Positions 9,672 to 21,292 are shown, counted from the stretch's first letter. The stretch is 64,000 nt of DNA from Emiliania huxleyi CCMP1516 (GCF_000372725.1 NW_005200507.1:516750-580749), one strand, 5' to 3'. Notes: a model not told the origin generated them from the letters alone. Program-made: numbers and translations.

Positions 9672-10313
9672 ATGAGAACCCGCCTAGAGCGACAATGGCG
9701 CACTTGCTTACTTAGCGGCGCCTGCCTGGGGAATAGGGAGCAGGCCAGATGGTTCCTCAGAGTAGCGCGAGCGCAGACGGGGACGGCGATCAGCAAAGTA
9801 GCACAGGCGGCACCCGACTCCAAGGATACGCTGAAGACGCTGAGGATGGCGCATGTCGCTGCGCTGAAGGGCTCACGCTATAGGGTGCTGGATGAGGACG
9901 GGTACGATGCACTAGCCCCAGCCGTCGGGGGGGTGTTGCCAGCACTGGTAGATGACCTCTCGGAGAAGAGCCGGAGGGACCTTGGCGCAGGGGTCACGAG
10001 GAACTTGCAAGTCGTGGCCGAGGCGGCGACGGGAGCGGTGCAGAGGTGGATCCAGCTCAATGATGAGGCTACGGCGCGCATAATGAAGAGAGAGGAACAC
10101 ATCGAGTGGCTGAGGAAGCTCTTCGCTGGGTGGAAGGAGGCCCGGCCGGCCTTGAGGGAGTCGCAGAGGAGGGATAATGGAGGCAACGCAGGGACGGGCC
10201 AACAGCCAGTGGGACGAACGAGGGCCGCGACGGCGGCTCAAGCGGGAGGGAGCGGTGACAGTCAGTGGGCAGCGAGCGAAGTGGGTGAGACTGATGATGC
10301 TCCTTCGACTTAG
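9672..10313 (+). CDS. Hypothetical ORF, possibly retroelement-derived
   Basis: A 213-residue open frame with a mostly helical, charged composition (LKTLRMAHVAALKGSRYRVL, EHIEWLRKLFAGWKEA) and a Gly/Thr/Ala-rich tail. I do not recognise it. It directly follows the RNase H remnant on the same strand, and a short AT-rich stretch with AAATAAAATAAAAG follows at 10415-10432, which would fit the 3' end of a retroelement or a polyadenylation region. It may be a second element ORF or an unrelated small gene. Confidence 0.35.
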   Translation: MRTRLERQWRTCLLSGACLGNREQARWFLRVARAQTGTAISKVAQAAPDSKDTLKTLRMAHVAALKGSRYRVLDEDGYDALAPAVGGVLPALVDDLSEKSRRDLGAGVTRNLQVVAEAATGAVQRWIQLNDEATARIMKREEHIEWLRKLFAGWKEARPALRESQRRDNGGNAGTGQQPVGRTRAATAAQAGGSGDSQWAASEVGETDDAPST

Positions 10314-10904
10314 GGAGCGGTTCAGCTGCTGGGCGGGCTTCAGGATGGTGCTCACGCGAACAGGAATCGATGCGATCTACAAAGCATACAAGAAGAGGAG
10401 AAAAAAGGGTTTAAAGAAATAAAATAAAAGTTTTCAGAAAGAGGAGAAACACCAGTGATGACGAAACAGAAGCTAGCGCGGACGAGAGCAGGGCAGACCC
10501 GGGGACTGGGGAGCCGGAGCAGACGGCATCGGCCGCCGAGGGAACATTGGGAAGAGGCACGAGGAGGGCGGCGACCTCGACCGACTATGGAGGACCCGTC
10601 GCCAGACGACGCACAGGGCAGACGATGTGGAGGCGGAGCAGACGCGCAGAGCGAGACGAGGGAGGGAGCAGGACTTTGCGGAGATCAGCAGGAGGATGTA
10701 CGAAGAGATTAGGAGCAGCAGGGACCCGAGGGACCATGTGGAAGACGGCTAGTGCTAGTCCCCCATCGGGAGGACGACCCCGGCTAGTCGCCGACCACAC
10801 CCACAAAGAACCCTGCACAAAGATCGCACGGGCGGGGGCCTGTTCCTTTTTACCCATCTCACAGTAGAGCGTAGAGGTGTCCGTTTTTATTTATTTATTC
10901 AGCC
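10314..10904. other. Intergenic, purine-rich, no gene recognised
   Basis: G/A-rich sequence with short frames only. No motif supports a gene. Confidence 0.4.
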
Positions 10905-11030
10905 GTCGCCCACATTTGGGCGTCTGCCTCTTTCTATCTCTCTTCGCAGTCTCTCGCCGATTCTCGCTGCAACCTTCATGCCACCCCCCGCGGTCGTCCC
11001 ACTCTCGTTCTCTCTCTTGTCGCTTCTTCC
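10905..11030 (-). repeat. Dispersed repeat, inverted copy at 57190-57347
   Basis: The stretch from GTCGCCCACATTTGGGCGTC through ATTCTCGCTGCAACCTTCAT to GTCCCACTCTCG is the reverse complement of 57190-57347. Confidence 0.8.
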
Positions 11031-11292
11031 TCTGTCGCGTCGCTCTCCTCTGCCTCGTCCTGCGACGGCGCCGCCGCCTGCCGCTCCCTTGCTCTCGCTG
11101 CTTCTCCCGCCTTTCGCGTTTCGGCTTCTGAATATGATGGAATAGGTCGACTGTCTTGAGCCATTCTGTTTTGTTTTTGAAAAAAGAAAATCGCGTGACA
11201 TTTCTTTCCGCAGCTTGTGGGGTGCTCTTCCTCGGCCGTCTGCGAGGCGGGCGGTCAAGCGTGCTTGCGGTGGCCGCTGATCGACGTGGTGA

Positions 11293-13100
11293 ATGCCGCC
11301 TAAACAGGCTCGCATCCGTCGCCTCCTCGCCAGGCGGCTACTCCTCGCTCTCCTCGTGGCTGGCCTCGCCACCTATCTGCGCCGGCGAGGCGGCCAGTCG
11401 CTCCAGCGCAGCCTCGAGCGGGCGCGAGGGCTTGCGGCGAGGCGGGTGCGCTCCCTGCTTCGCGCTCAGATGGCCGCGCTGCTGGCCATCACGCAGCAGC
11501 AGCTCGAGGTGCAGGTGGAAGCCGCGCTCGACGGCGTCGCCTCGCGGCTTGGCCGGCGGCTCAAGGATCCCGCGATGCCTCTGCCCGTCCAGCACGCCCT
11601 CGACACGCTCGTCATGGCGCTTCTGCCCGATATCAAACAGGAATGCTGGCGCTGGACGGACGAGACCTTCCTGCCGATGCTGCAGTCACCGCACCCGGGC
11701 TCGCCGCGAGCGCTCGGCCTGTCACCACTGCGACCCTCCGGCTCTGCGCTCGCTCCTCGCTCGCCGTCGCCGCCGCCGCCGCACACCCCGCCCTTGCTCT
11801 CGCGGCCGCCGCCGCCGTTGGCGCCGCCACCGCCGCCGGTGCCACCGCCGCCGCCGCTTCACCCTCGGCGCGTAGCGCCCACCTCGCTGACGCTGGCGAT
11901 GCGTCGCTTCCGCGCGCTCGTGCTGCACACGCTGTGGCCCTCCGACCGCTCTCTCTGGGGCTCGCTGCGGAGCCCGGCGTGGTGGGCGCTCCAGGCGCTC
12001 GGCCACTTCCCGCTCGTCGGGCAGCTGTGGTGGCTCGTCCTCGCGGCTCTCGTCGACCGCTCGGACGAGTGCCAGCTCTGCGCCTCCCTCGTCCGATTTA
12101 GTTAATCAACAGCCACTCATCAACGATTGATCATTCACAGGTACAAACTAGGCGCCGTCTCCATCGGCGTCAATCGATTTGGGCTAAGAATTAATCCACG
12201 CTCATTAATAGGTACCAGCTCTGCGCCTTCATCGTCGGCTTGCGCGTGTCGCACTTCCTCTCCCTCGGCCTCGGGGCGGCGAGCTACGCCTGCTACCACG
12301 CCTACCTCTGCACCCTCGCCGCAGCCGCGGACGCGGACGCAGTGGCCGGGGAGGCGGGCTCGCGGGGTGCAGAGGTCTGCTTGCGCCTCGGGCCGAAGCT
12401 TCACCTGTGGGGCGCCGCTTTCTGGCTGCTGCAGCTCTGCGTCACGCTGCGCACCTTCGCGCTGCTGCCTCAGTCCGTCAAGAAGGGCGCGCTCGTCCCG
12501 CTCGAGCGGAGGCAGCGCCTGCCCTTCTCCTCCCGGCTGCACCTCGCTTCGGGCGGCGCGATCGCCCGGGCGAACAGCTCATCGCTGCCGGCCGACGCAG
12601 TGCGAGGAGGGCTGCTGCCCCGGTTGGGCAGGCTCGACCTCGGCCTTGCCGTCTGCGCCGTCGCGCTCGCGGTGAGTGCTTGCGTTGTGCTGCGAGGCGC
12701 GCGCCTCGGTGCGACGCTGTGGTGGATTCGGACCGTCCACGGCCTTTTCTCTGGCCCGTACGTCGCCTTCAAGCTGCCGCTGCTCGACACCTTGCTCACG
12801 CACGCCCGAAAGACGGGGTACGATCGCCTCGGCCACACCGTGCCCTTCAAGGCGCGCGTCGTGGTGAGTCCATCGCCGCCGCCGTCGCCACCCCCGCTGC
12901 GGCGGCCGAAGATGAGTGCTGGCGCGTTCAAGAGCCTCATTGCGGACGGACGGAGTCGGAGAGGAGAGCAGGGGGAGTTGTGTGATGCTGATGGTTGACT
13001 GGTTGAGTCTTTTGTGAGATGAGAGATGAGTTCGCTTGAGTTGTGGGTGTCTTAAACTTATTCATCTTAGGCACAACCACATCCCGATCTTTTCCCGTAG
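11293..13100 (+). CDS. Multi-span membrane protein of unknown function
   Basis: Three exons (11293-12068, 12212-12863, 13071-13100) give 485 residues; both introns are GT-AG. The first join restores GAG from GA|G and yields DRSDEYQLCAFIVGLRVSHF. The intron itself begins with a decoy reading of the same sequence (CQLCASLV), a small duplication. Hydrophobic segments occur at the N-terminus (LLLALLVAGLATYL), around LGHFPLVGQLWWLVLAAL, after the first junction, and near LDLGLAVCAVALAVSACVVL. A proline-rich linker lies between residues ~150 and 195. The aromatic and charged 'LVDRSDEYQL' block looks conserved, but I cannot name the family. It converges with the minus-strand gene at 13247-14527. Confidence 0.6.
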
Positions 13101-13246
13101 CTCCGCTCTGCCGCGCACGCGCACCGCACGCACCACGCTGTGCGCGCACATGCGGAAATTCTCAGAGCCAACACAGTACACAGCCATCAACCTCGAGTCG
13201 CTCCGACCGACCAGCCCCTCTCCACCCGACCACGGACCAGCCCCGC

Positions 13247-14527
13247 TCACCCGAGCCGCGCCAGCAGCGAGCCGACGTGCTCCACAGCGCGGCCGAGGCG
13301 TCGCGCACCTCGTCGCGCGGCCCGCCACGTCCGCGCGCTCCCCTCCTGCTGGCTGCGCAAGCTCTCCTCCACACCCTGCGCCATCGCCACGCGCGCCGCG
13401 GCGGCAGCGCCACGCACGCCCCGCTTTGCTCCCTCGCCTGCGTGCGGCCCGCGGTGCACGAAGCCTGCGCCGGGCACCTCCACCTCGGGGATCGACTCGG
13501 GGAGCGTCAGCGCGGGCGGCGGCAGCATCAGCGCGGGCAGAGGCAGCCGCGCGGGAGTCGGCGGCGGGGCCGAGGGCGTGAGGGTTGCGCCGAGGAGGAG
13601 GGCGGCGACGGACAGCCACAGCAGCAGCAGCCTCCTCCTGCGCCCGTCGGTCGGGCACGCGTCGCGACGAGGCGGCGAGCCCCTCGCCGACGGCGGGGCG
13701 GGGGGCGAGAGGGGAGGCGCCGCGCGAACTAGTGCGGCTGCCGCCGGCTCTGTGGCCAGCAATGGTGCCGCCGCCACGGCGGCCGCCGTGGCGGCCGGAG
13801 TCTCTGCAACCGGGGAAGGCGGGTCGGAGGTGCGGCGCAGCGTCTCCGCCGCCTCCAAAAGCCACGAGGGCTCCCGCCCGACCGCCGGCGCGGCCGTCTC
13901 CGCCCCTGCCGTCGCTGACGCCTCGGCTGCCGCTGCCGGCCGCACCATCGCCCCCCTCCCGGTCTTGCCGGCGTCGGCCGCTCCCGATTCCACAGGGCTC
14001 GCCCGGGGTCGCCGCAGGGCTTGCACCTGCAGTCGCGCAGCAGCCGCGCGCGCCCGAAGAACGGGCGGCGATGACAACGAAGCGGGAGCGGCGCCCTGTG
14101 ACGGCGTTTTTTGCTTGGAGCCGGCGCAGGAGCGGATGATCGCCTCGACCGCGGCACGCTCGCTCTCTTCCAACGACGGAGCCGGCCCCGCGTGCGCGGA
14201 CCTGGCCGCCACTGCTGGCAGCGGAGGCGCCCGCCCGCTGCTCACCTTGGAGGCCAGCCTCGTCCTCGTCTCGCTCGAGACGTTGGAGCCGGCTCGGACG
14301 GGGAGCCGCGTCAGCGGTGCGCGTGGGCTACTCTGCCGAAAATTGGAGGCGGTGGCGGCGCCGTTGGCCGTGCGGCCCGCCACCTCCGTCTCGGTCCTCT
14401 CCTCATCGCTGGCATCCATGGCGGCGAGCGCCCATGCGTGGAGCGCGTCCGATGCGAAGCGAGTCTTGCTGTTAGTGGGCGTCGTCGGAGTGGGCGGGCG
14501 GCGGAGCGGCGAGTTGGAGGGCACCAT
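13247..14527 (-). CDS. Low-complexity single-span membrane protein
   Basis: A 426-residue open frame from an ATG at 14527, rich in Ala, Pro, Ser and Arg. A basic cluster followed by a clear membrane span (LLLLWLSVAALLLGATL, about residue 305-322) divides a long acidic/Ala-rich N-terminal half from a short C-terminal half. No domain is recognised. The frame closes at a TGA inside GGGTGAGCGG, which looks like a 5' splice site, so one more small exon probably follows toward 13100. It is divergent from cullin-3 with a ~376-base shared upstream region. The plus-strand frames in this interval are shadows. Confidence 0.45.
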   Translation of the reverse strand: MVPSNSPLRRPPTPTTPTNSKTRFASDALHAWALAAMDASDEERTETEVAGRTANGAATASNFRQSSPRAPLTRLPVRAGSNVSSETRTRLASKVSSGRAPPLPAVAARSAHAGPAPSLEESERAAVEAIIRSCAGSKQKTPSQGAAPASLSSPPVLRARAAAARLQVQALRRPRASPVESGAADAGKTGRGAMVRPAAAAEASATAGAETAAPAVGREPSWLLEAAETLRRTSDPPSPVAETPAATAAAVAAAPLLATEPAAAALVRAAPPLSPPAPPSARGSPPRRDACPTDGRRRRLLLLWLSVAALLLGATLTPSAPPPTPARLPLPALMLPPPALTLPESIPEVEVPGAGFVHRGPHAGEGAKRGVRGAAAAARVAMAQGVEESLRSQQEGSARTWRAARRGARRLGRAVEHVGSLLARLG

Positions 14528-14903
14528 TTGACGGGTGAAGGAGAAAGAAAGAATGTAGCACAGGGAGAGGGGGTGGAGAAGAAGCAGGAGCGGTAGGCGG
14601 AAAAGTTTTTTTCTTTTCTAGTCCTCTTCCTTTTTCAGTGTATGTAGAGAGCTCTTACGTACATTCCCGAAGGAGGACTCTGCTGACAGGGTTTGCGATG
14701 AGGAGCGACCCGAAGGGTTTCTCGGAGGTTAGTGCACCACTAACCGCCGAAGCGCAAGAACTCTACGACGGATCGGGCTCATACTAGCACTCCTCGCCCC
14801 TTGTTGTCTTTTTTGGCGAAGGCAGGGGCGTCCTCAAGCTCGCGGCGCTTGACAAGCGCGCTCGGCGCACCGCTCTCTCCCTCCGCCGGAGTTTTGGGCA
14901 AGG
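14528..14903. promoter_or_regulatory. Shared divergent upstream region
   Basis: It separates the minus-strand membrane-protein gene from cullin-3 and is presumably a bidirectional promoter. It has T-rich runs near 14607-14620 and 14808-14816 and an imperfect palindrome GTTAGTGCACCACTAAC at 14730-14746. No TATA box is evident. Confidence 0.4.
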
Positions 14904-17900
14904 ATGGCGGCGGGCGGGAAGACGAAGTTCGTCATTCCTCCCTTCCGCCAGTCGCAGGCCATGGACGAGGAGTACGCCAACCGCACCTGGCAGACGCTGC
15001 ACTCAGCCATCCACGAGATCCACCGGCAAAACGCGTCGGGGCTCTCGTTCGAGGAGTTGTACCGCAATGCGTACAACATGGTGCTGCACAAGTTTGGCGA
15101 CAAGCTGTACAACGGGCTCGTCGAGACCATCACCCTCCACCTGCGCGGCGTTGCGCAGGAGGTTGCGGTTGCGGCCGACGGCGACTTTTTGCCGCAGCTC
15201 AAGGAGAAGTGGGAAAAGCACCGGCTGTCGTCCATCATGATCCGTGACATCCTCATGTACATGGATCGCACCTACGTCGTCGCCCAGAAGAAGGTGGCCG
15301 TGTTCGAGCGCGGGCTGCAAATCTTCCGCGACGAAGTCTGCCGCAACGATCGCATCAAGGCACCCTGCCGCCCCCCGCCGCTCCGACCCTCCTTCCCGGG
15401 CCCGGGCGCCGGCAGCCCGCGGAGAGACCCGCCCACCGCGCCCTCTGCCCGTCCTCGACGCCCGCCGCGCTGCCGCCCTCCCCGCCGCGCCGCCCGCCAC
15501 ATCGCCTCTGCCACCGCCTCCACCCGACCGGCCCCCAGCTCTCCCTCTCTCGCCGACCGCCCACCGCGACCGTCCCGCGCAGGGCCGGCTGCTCGCGACG
15601 GTGCTCGACCTGATCCACCGGGAGCGGTGCTCCGAGACGATCGAGCGAGGCGTCATCAAGACAGTCACTTCCATGCTCGTCGAGCTCGGCCAGGACGTCT
15701 ACCAGCGCGACTTTGAGGCGCGCCACACAACCGCACACACCACACCCACACCCACCCACCCCACCCCACCACACCACACCACACGGCCACCACCCGGCCC
15801 GCAACCAATTTACCACCCCATTACCACCCGGGGCAGGGCACTTCTTGGCCCGCCGCACCCCGCCGCCGCCGCCGCCTCCTGCCTGGGGGGCCCCCGCCCC
15901 CGCCCCCCCCCCCCCTTACACCCCACCCCACTCCCTCCGGCCCCTCCGCCTCCCCCGCCAGGTACCCTTCCTCGAGGCGACGGCGGACTTTTACCGCAAG
16001 GAGTCGCACGAGTGCCTCGCCCAGAACTCGGCCTCCGAGTACATGCGCAAGGCGGAGGCGCGGCTGGGCGAGGAGCACGAGCGGGTCACACACTACCTCG
16101 ACAAGGCGTCCGAGGGGAGGCTCAACGAGGCGAGCGGCCGCACCCGCGGCTGCACCCGCACCCGCACCTGCACCCGCACCCGCGGCTCGCACACTCGCCG
16201 CTGCGGCGCCGCGCGCCCGAGGGTGCCTCCGCCCTCCCCTCAGCCCAGCCCAGCCCCCCCCCCCCCCCTCCCCTCCCGCCCTCCTCCCTCCTCCCGCCCT
16301 CCTCCAGGTGGTCGAGCGGCAGCTCATCGCCGAGCACATGCGCACCCTCGCAGAGATGGAGCACTCTGGCGTCGTGCCCATGCTCGAGGACGACCGCATA
16401 CCAGACCTCAAGAGGGCGTACGAGCTCTTCGGCAGAGTGACGTCGCCCGACGGGCTGGGCGCGCACCGCGCACCGCAGCCAAGCGCCGCTCCCCTTCGCC
16501 CGCCCGCTCACCCGCCCTCCCTCCCGCCGCGCACTGCAGGCGTGATCCGCGAGCTCATGTCGGGGCACGTCAAGGGAAGGGGGCAGCAGTTGGTGGCGGA
16601 GGAGCCGGGCGCCGCGCGCGACCCGGTCGAGTTTGTCAAGGGATTGCTCGCGCTGCGAGACAAGTACCAGAGCATCATCCAAGGAGCCCCTCCCCGCCGC
16701 CCCTCACCGCCGCCCCTCCCCGCCGCCCCTCCCCGCCGCCCCCGCCTCTTGCCTCCCTGCGTCGTACGAGGCCCCTCGCCACCTCCGCCACCTCCGCCAC
16801 CTCCGCCACCTCCGCCACCTCCGCCACCTCCGCCACCTCCGCCACCTCCGCCACCTCCGCCACCTCCGCCACCTCCGCCACCTCCGCCACCTCCGCCACC
16901 TCCGCCACCTCCGCCACCTCCGCCACCCCTTCAGGCGCCTTCAGCGGAGACAAGACCTTCTTCAACGCGCTGAACTCGACCTTCGAGTACTTCATCAACC
17001 TCAACCAGCGCTCTCCCGAGTACATCTCCCTCTTTGTCGACGAGCAGATGCGCAAGGGCATGCGCGGCACGTCGGAGGACGAGGCGCTCCACGCCCCGCA
17101 GAGATGCACCCGAGATGCACCCGAGATGCACCCGAGATGTGCCCGAGATGCACCTCGGAGGCCCTCGCCTCTCCCGCCCGCGCCTCGCCCGCGCCACCGC
17201 CCTCGCTCACTCTCCCCGCTGCCCAGCCTCGCTGACACGCCTCCCTCGCACGCCTCGCTCACCCGCCGCCCACCTCCCCGGACGGCAGGTCGAGGCAATG
17301 CTCGACAAGGCGGCTGTTCTGACCACCCGCCCAAGCACAACCGCAAGGGGGGGGTTGCCGACTCTCGCTCCGCGCCCCTCCTCCCCAGGTGGTGATGCTC
17401 TTCCGCTACCTGCAGGAGAAGGACGTCTTCGAAAAGTACTACAAGCAGCACCTCGCCAAGCGGCTGCTCGGCGCGCGGCGCTGCCCGTGTGCGAGATCTG
17501 CAGCGGTGGAGTGGTCTTCGACCCCCCCCCCCCCCCTTCCTCGCCTCCGGCCCCAGGCGGCCGCTCCATCTCGGACGACGTCGAGCGCTCGATGATCCAG
17601 AAGCTCAAGCAGGAGTGCGGCTACCAGTTCACCTCCAAGCTCGAGGGCATGTTCATGGACATGAAGGTGTCGGCCGACACGCAGGACAAGTTCCGCGCCG
17701 CCAACGGCTCGAGCAAGGTCGAGTCGATCGACCTGTCGGTGCAGGTGCTCACGACGGGCTTTTGGCCGACCCAGGTCTCCGGCGGCTGCAACCTGCCCGC
17801 GCCGGTGGCGCGCTGCTGCGAGGTGTTCCGCGAGCACTACCTGAAGCAGCACTCCGGCCGGAGACTGCAGTGGCAGACCTCGATGGGCAACGCGGACCTC

Positions 17901-18629
17901 AAGGCGCAGTTCGGCGCCTCGCGGCACGAGATCAACGTGTCGACGTACATGATGTGCGTGCTGCTGCTCTTCAACGACAACGACCGGCTGAGCTACGCCG
18001 ACATCGCGCGCGACACGGCCATCGCCCCGGCCGAGCTGAAGCGGACGCTGCAGTCCCTCGCGTGCGGCAAGTTCAAGCTCCTGCTCAAGGAGCCGAAGGG
18101 GCGCGAGGTTGACGAGTCGGACGCCTTCTCCTTCAACGCCTCCTTCTCCTCCAAGCAGCTGCGCTTCAAGGTCGGCACGGTCTCGGCGCAGCGCGAGACG
18201 GAGGCGGAGAAGCACGAGACGCGCCAAAAGGTGGACGAGGACCGAAAGCCGCAGATCGAGGCTGCGATCGTCCGCATCATGAAGTCGCGCAAGGAGGCGC
18301 GCCAGCTCGGCCGGACCAGCGCCACTCTCCTCGCCGCGCGCCCCTCCGGCCCCTCGTCCCGCCCCTCGCACCCCTTGGTTCGCTCCTCCCGCCCCCGCCC
18401 ACTCCTCCCGCCCGCGCCTCCCGCGCCGGCGCGAGCGAGGCGGCTCACCTCGCGCCCGCCGCCGCCGCAGATGGAGCACAACGCTCTCATCGCCGACGTG
18501 ACTGCGCAGCTGACCGCCCGCTTCATGCCCCACCCGAACGTGATCAAGAAGCGGATCGAGTCGCTCATCGAGCGTGAGTTTCTGGAGCGCGACAAGAACA
18601 ACTGGCGGATGTACAAGTATCTCGCGTAG
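14904..18629 (+). CDS. CUL3: Cullin-3, scaffold of CRL3 ubiquitin ligases
   Basis: Ten exons give 735 residues: 14904-15359, 15583-15717, 15962-16129, 16308-16458, 16540-16683, 16935-17083, 17289-17312, 17389-17470, 17557-18296, 18471-18629. Cullin-3 joins BTB-domain substrate adaptors (N-terminal repeats) to RBX1 (cullin homology domain). The N-terminus carries [19 protein letters not shown], diagnostic of CUL3. Later blocks are [70 protein letters not shown] and [13 protein letters not shown]. The neddylation-site region reads [20 protein letters not shown], followed by the winged helix ending YKYLA. Length is close to animal CUL3. No intron is GT-AG: eight are GC-AG and intron 5 (16684-16934) is best read as GA-AG. 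Intron 9 is in frame. The RBX1 partner is not in the window. Confidence 0.93.
16776..16927 (+). repeat. 9-bp minisatellite inside a cullin-3 intron
   Basis: About 16-17 near-perfect copies of CCTCCGCCA fill most of intron 5 and end just before the acceptor at 16934. In frame it would encode poly-proline or repeated Ala-Thr-Ser, but the cullin domain excludes it from the protein. Confidence 0.9.
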
Positions 18630-19362
18630 CCCCCCCCCGGGAGGCGACGGCGCGCGCCAGAGTGCAGCTCGGGCTAGGGGAGCGGCGTGGTGCCCGCCCC
18701 ACGGCGACGAGGCGGCGTCTCGGGGGAAACAATACCTGTAGAGGACTAGTCGGGGGGGCATGGGGACAGGAGGTTTGGATCCGGAGAGCACCGCTTCGGG
18801 GTCGGGGTGGGGCGGGTGTGTCCTGCTCTCTACTCATGCGGCGGGGCCGCACACGCGTCTCTGACTTTTCGTGGTCCTGTCTCTCCCGGCGCACACCCGT
18901 CTCTCCCCGGGTGTCTCGGGCATATGCGCATATCTCGGGTGTGTGGCGTCTCTTCTCTCCGAGTTTATTCCGCCAGTTACTGCTTAGCGTATAAAATTTT
19001 AAGATCCGTAGAGCCGTAGGCGGCTCTGGGGCGCCTGGGCCACACCTGGGCGCTGGGGCCTGGGCCAGGCTGGGGGCTGGGGGCTGGGGCTGGGCGCAGG
19101 GCCCTCTCTCTGACTGACACTGACTCTCTCTCCGAGACCACTCGCTTGCTTTATGCTTTTTTTTCGCTCCAGCCCTGCGATCTTCATAGTAGACCGGAGG
19201 GCTACGAACGCCTTCACACTCCACAATGGGCCAGGTACCAATTTTGTCGAATTTATTTCAAAATCTGCAGGCGCGGAGCGCCTGCGAAAATTTTGCAGAA
19301 ATTTGCGGCCGGGCCTGATTTTCAACAATATCTTTCAAATTTGCGGTGTGGAGTTGGGGGGT
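18630..19362. other. Intergenic after cullin-3
   Basis: 3' flanking sequence with a CTGGGGGCTGGGGGCTGGGG run near 19050-19095 and an AT-richer section at 19230-19350 containing AAATTTGCGG motifs that recur at 20610-20660. No gene is recognised. Confidence 0.5.
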
Positions 19363-19686
19363 GGGTTAGGTTAGGGTTACGTATCAGGGTTAGAGGGTTA
19401 GGGTTAGGGTTAGGGTTAGGGTTAGGGTCAGGGTTAGTCTTGTTGTGTCTGTATATGCCAGCGTTGCAGGGTTCTGCGCTGGGATCTGGCCCCACAGCGC
19501 CGACGACTGAGACTCAGCCCCGCACGCTGACCTAGGCGCTAGGGTTAGGGTTAGGGTTAGGGTTAGGGTTAGGGTTAGGGTTAGGGTTAGGGTTGTCTTC
19601 TTGTGTTTGTATGCCAGCGTTGCAGAGTTCTGCGCTGGGATTTGGCCCCAGCGCCGACGAGTAAGACTCAGCACCGCACGCTGACC
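19363..19686 (+). repeat. Interstitial telomeric TTAGGG arrays with a duplicated spacer
   Basis: GGGTTA repeats run at 19363-19437 (with variants) and 19540-19594 (essentially perfect). Each array is followed by a ~95-base unit (GTTGTGT...GTATGCCAGCGTTGCAG...GCACGCTGACC) at 19438-19539 and 19595-19686, so the array plus unit is present twice in tandem. This is subtelomere-like structure placed internally. Confidence 0.9.
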
Positions 19687-19694
19687 CCACCAAA

Positions 19695-20540
19695 TGCCGC
19701 CTCAGGGCGCCAGGCCGCCAGCCACCTCTTACACGCGGCCGGCGCCCTCTCGCGGCAAAAGGGTCGAGCGAGCGCAGGCAGAGGCGCGATGTCTGCGCAC
19801 CCGCGTGCCGATGGGCGGCACACGCAACCGAGAGAGGCCCTGTCACGCCGCCAGTAGCGTTCCGCACTCCCAGCCACGCCACCAATTGCCGCCTCAGGGC
19901 GCCAGCCACCTCTTACACGCGGCCGGCGCCCTCTCGCGGCAAAAGGGTCGAGCGAGGCAGCGGGCAGAGTCGCGATGTCTGCGCACCCGCGTGCCAATGG
20001 GCGGCACACGCAACCGAGAGAGGCCCTGTCACGCCGCCAGTAGCGTTCCGCACTCCCAGCCACGCCACCAATTGCCGCCTCAGGGCGCCAGCCACCTCTT
20101 ACACGCGGCCGGCGCCCTCTCCGCTCTCGCGGCAAAAGGGTCGAGCGAGCGGGCAGAGTCGCGATGTCTGCGCACCCGCGTGCCGATGGGCGGCACACGC
20201 AATCGAGAGAGGCCCTGTCACGCCGCCAGTAGCGTTCCGCACTCCCCAGCCACGCCACCAATTGCCGCCTCAGGGCGCCAGCCACCTCTTACACGCGGCC
20301 GGCGCCCTCTCGCGGCAAAAGGGTCGAGCGAGCGGGCAGAGTCGCGATGTCTGCGCACCCGCGTGCCGATGCGCGGCACACGCAATCGAGAGAGGCCCTG
20401 TCACGCCGCCAGTAGCGTTCCGCACTCCACAGCCACGCCACCAATTGCCGCCTCAGGGCGCCAGCCACCTCTTACACGCGGCCGGCGCCCTCTCGCGGCA
20501 AAAGGGTCGAGCGAGCGGGCAGAGTCGCGATGTCTCTGCG
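19695..20540 (+). repeat. ~186-bp satellite, about 4.5 copies
   Basis: The unit begins GCCGCCTCAGGGCGCCAGCC and includes AAAAGGGTCGAGCGAG, TCGCGATGTCTGCGCACCCG and TAGCGTTCCGCACTCC. Copies start at 19695, 19888, 20074, 20264 and 20446, with spacings of 182-193 bases. The long open frame across it is an artefact of the repeat. Confidence 0.9.
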
Positions 20541-21292
20541 CACCTGGGTGTTCGCCGCTTATATGCTCTATCCTGTGCCAAGACGGACACGCTTTGACAA
20601 TCAAAATCTACCTCAAAATTTGCGGCCGCCCCTCGAAATTTGCTGATCAAAATTTGCGGTGGCCCGGATCGAAACCTGTACTTTGGCCAAGCGGGCTGCT
20701 CCGAGTAAACCGAGACCCGGCACCCGCGCTCGCGCGGGCGGCGCACGGCAAATGTGCGCGGCGGGCCAGAGGGGGGAGACAAAGAGGTCACACCCAGAGC
20801 AGAGGGAGAGGCCCGTACGCGCGTCGTCCAGCGCAGGCGAGATCGAGCGCCGTTTCCCCTTTCCCGTACAAACACAAAAAGGCGCAATGGTGCAATGGCC
20901 AATGCGCAGAACGAAAAATCCCCGTTCCGAGAGATCGACCGTCTCGCGCGCACCGCACACACTCGCTCGGAGGCCGAACTAGGGACTACGGGGTATGGAG
21001 GGTGAGTTGACCAGGGGTTGTGCGCCGGGCCCTCCTGCTCGGCTCCAGCGAGTAGACAAGTCTTGTGACTTGTCATCAACAGAGTGGAAGAATCTGACCT
21101 CGGGGCCGAGGTGACCAAGCGCTGGTAGCGTGGTTTAACCTCTCACCCATAGTCTCACAGTGTGCCGGCAGTCGCCGAGCAGTGTCGCTCACACAAGCCG
21201 CAGCACAAGTGACTGAGGGCCAGTGAGGGCGAGCCCCATCGCTGTGGCAGCTGTGGCAGCCGCACAGTAGGCTGTGCCAACTGTGCAGAGGA
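20541..21292. other. Intergenic after the satellite
   Basis: AAATTTGCGG motifs recur near 20610-20660 as before the telomeric block. The rest is unassigned GC-rich sequence without a supported gene. Confidence 0.5.

Noticed and set aside
13140..14531. A 463-residue plus-strand frame
   Set aside because: It is the complement of the minus-strand membrane-protein frame, with only Ser/Ala/Arg low complexity and no membrane span or motif.
16776..16927. A poly-proline domain in cullin-3
   Set aside because: Although open in frame, the cullin homologues join directly across it, and the flanking donor and acceptor fit an intron.
19363..19594. A true chromosome end
   Set aside because: The arrays are short and degenerate, and unique genes lie on both sides, so they are interstitial unless the assembly is wrong.
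19694..21010. A 438-residue plus-strand open frame
   Set aside because: It is generated by the ~186-bp satellite, with the same peptide repeated, and has no domain or codon structure.
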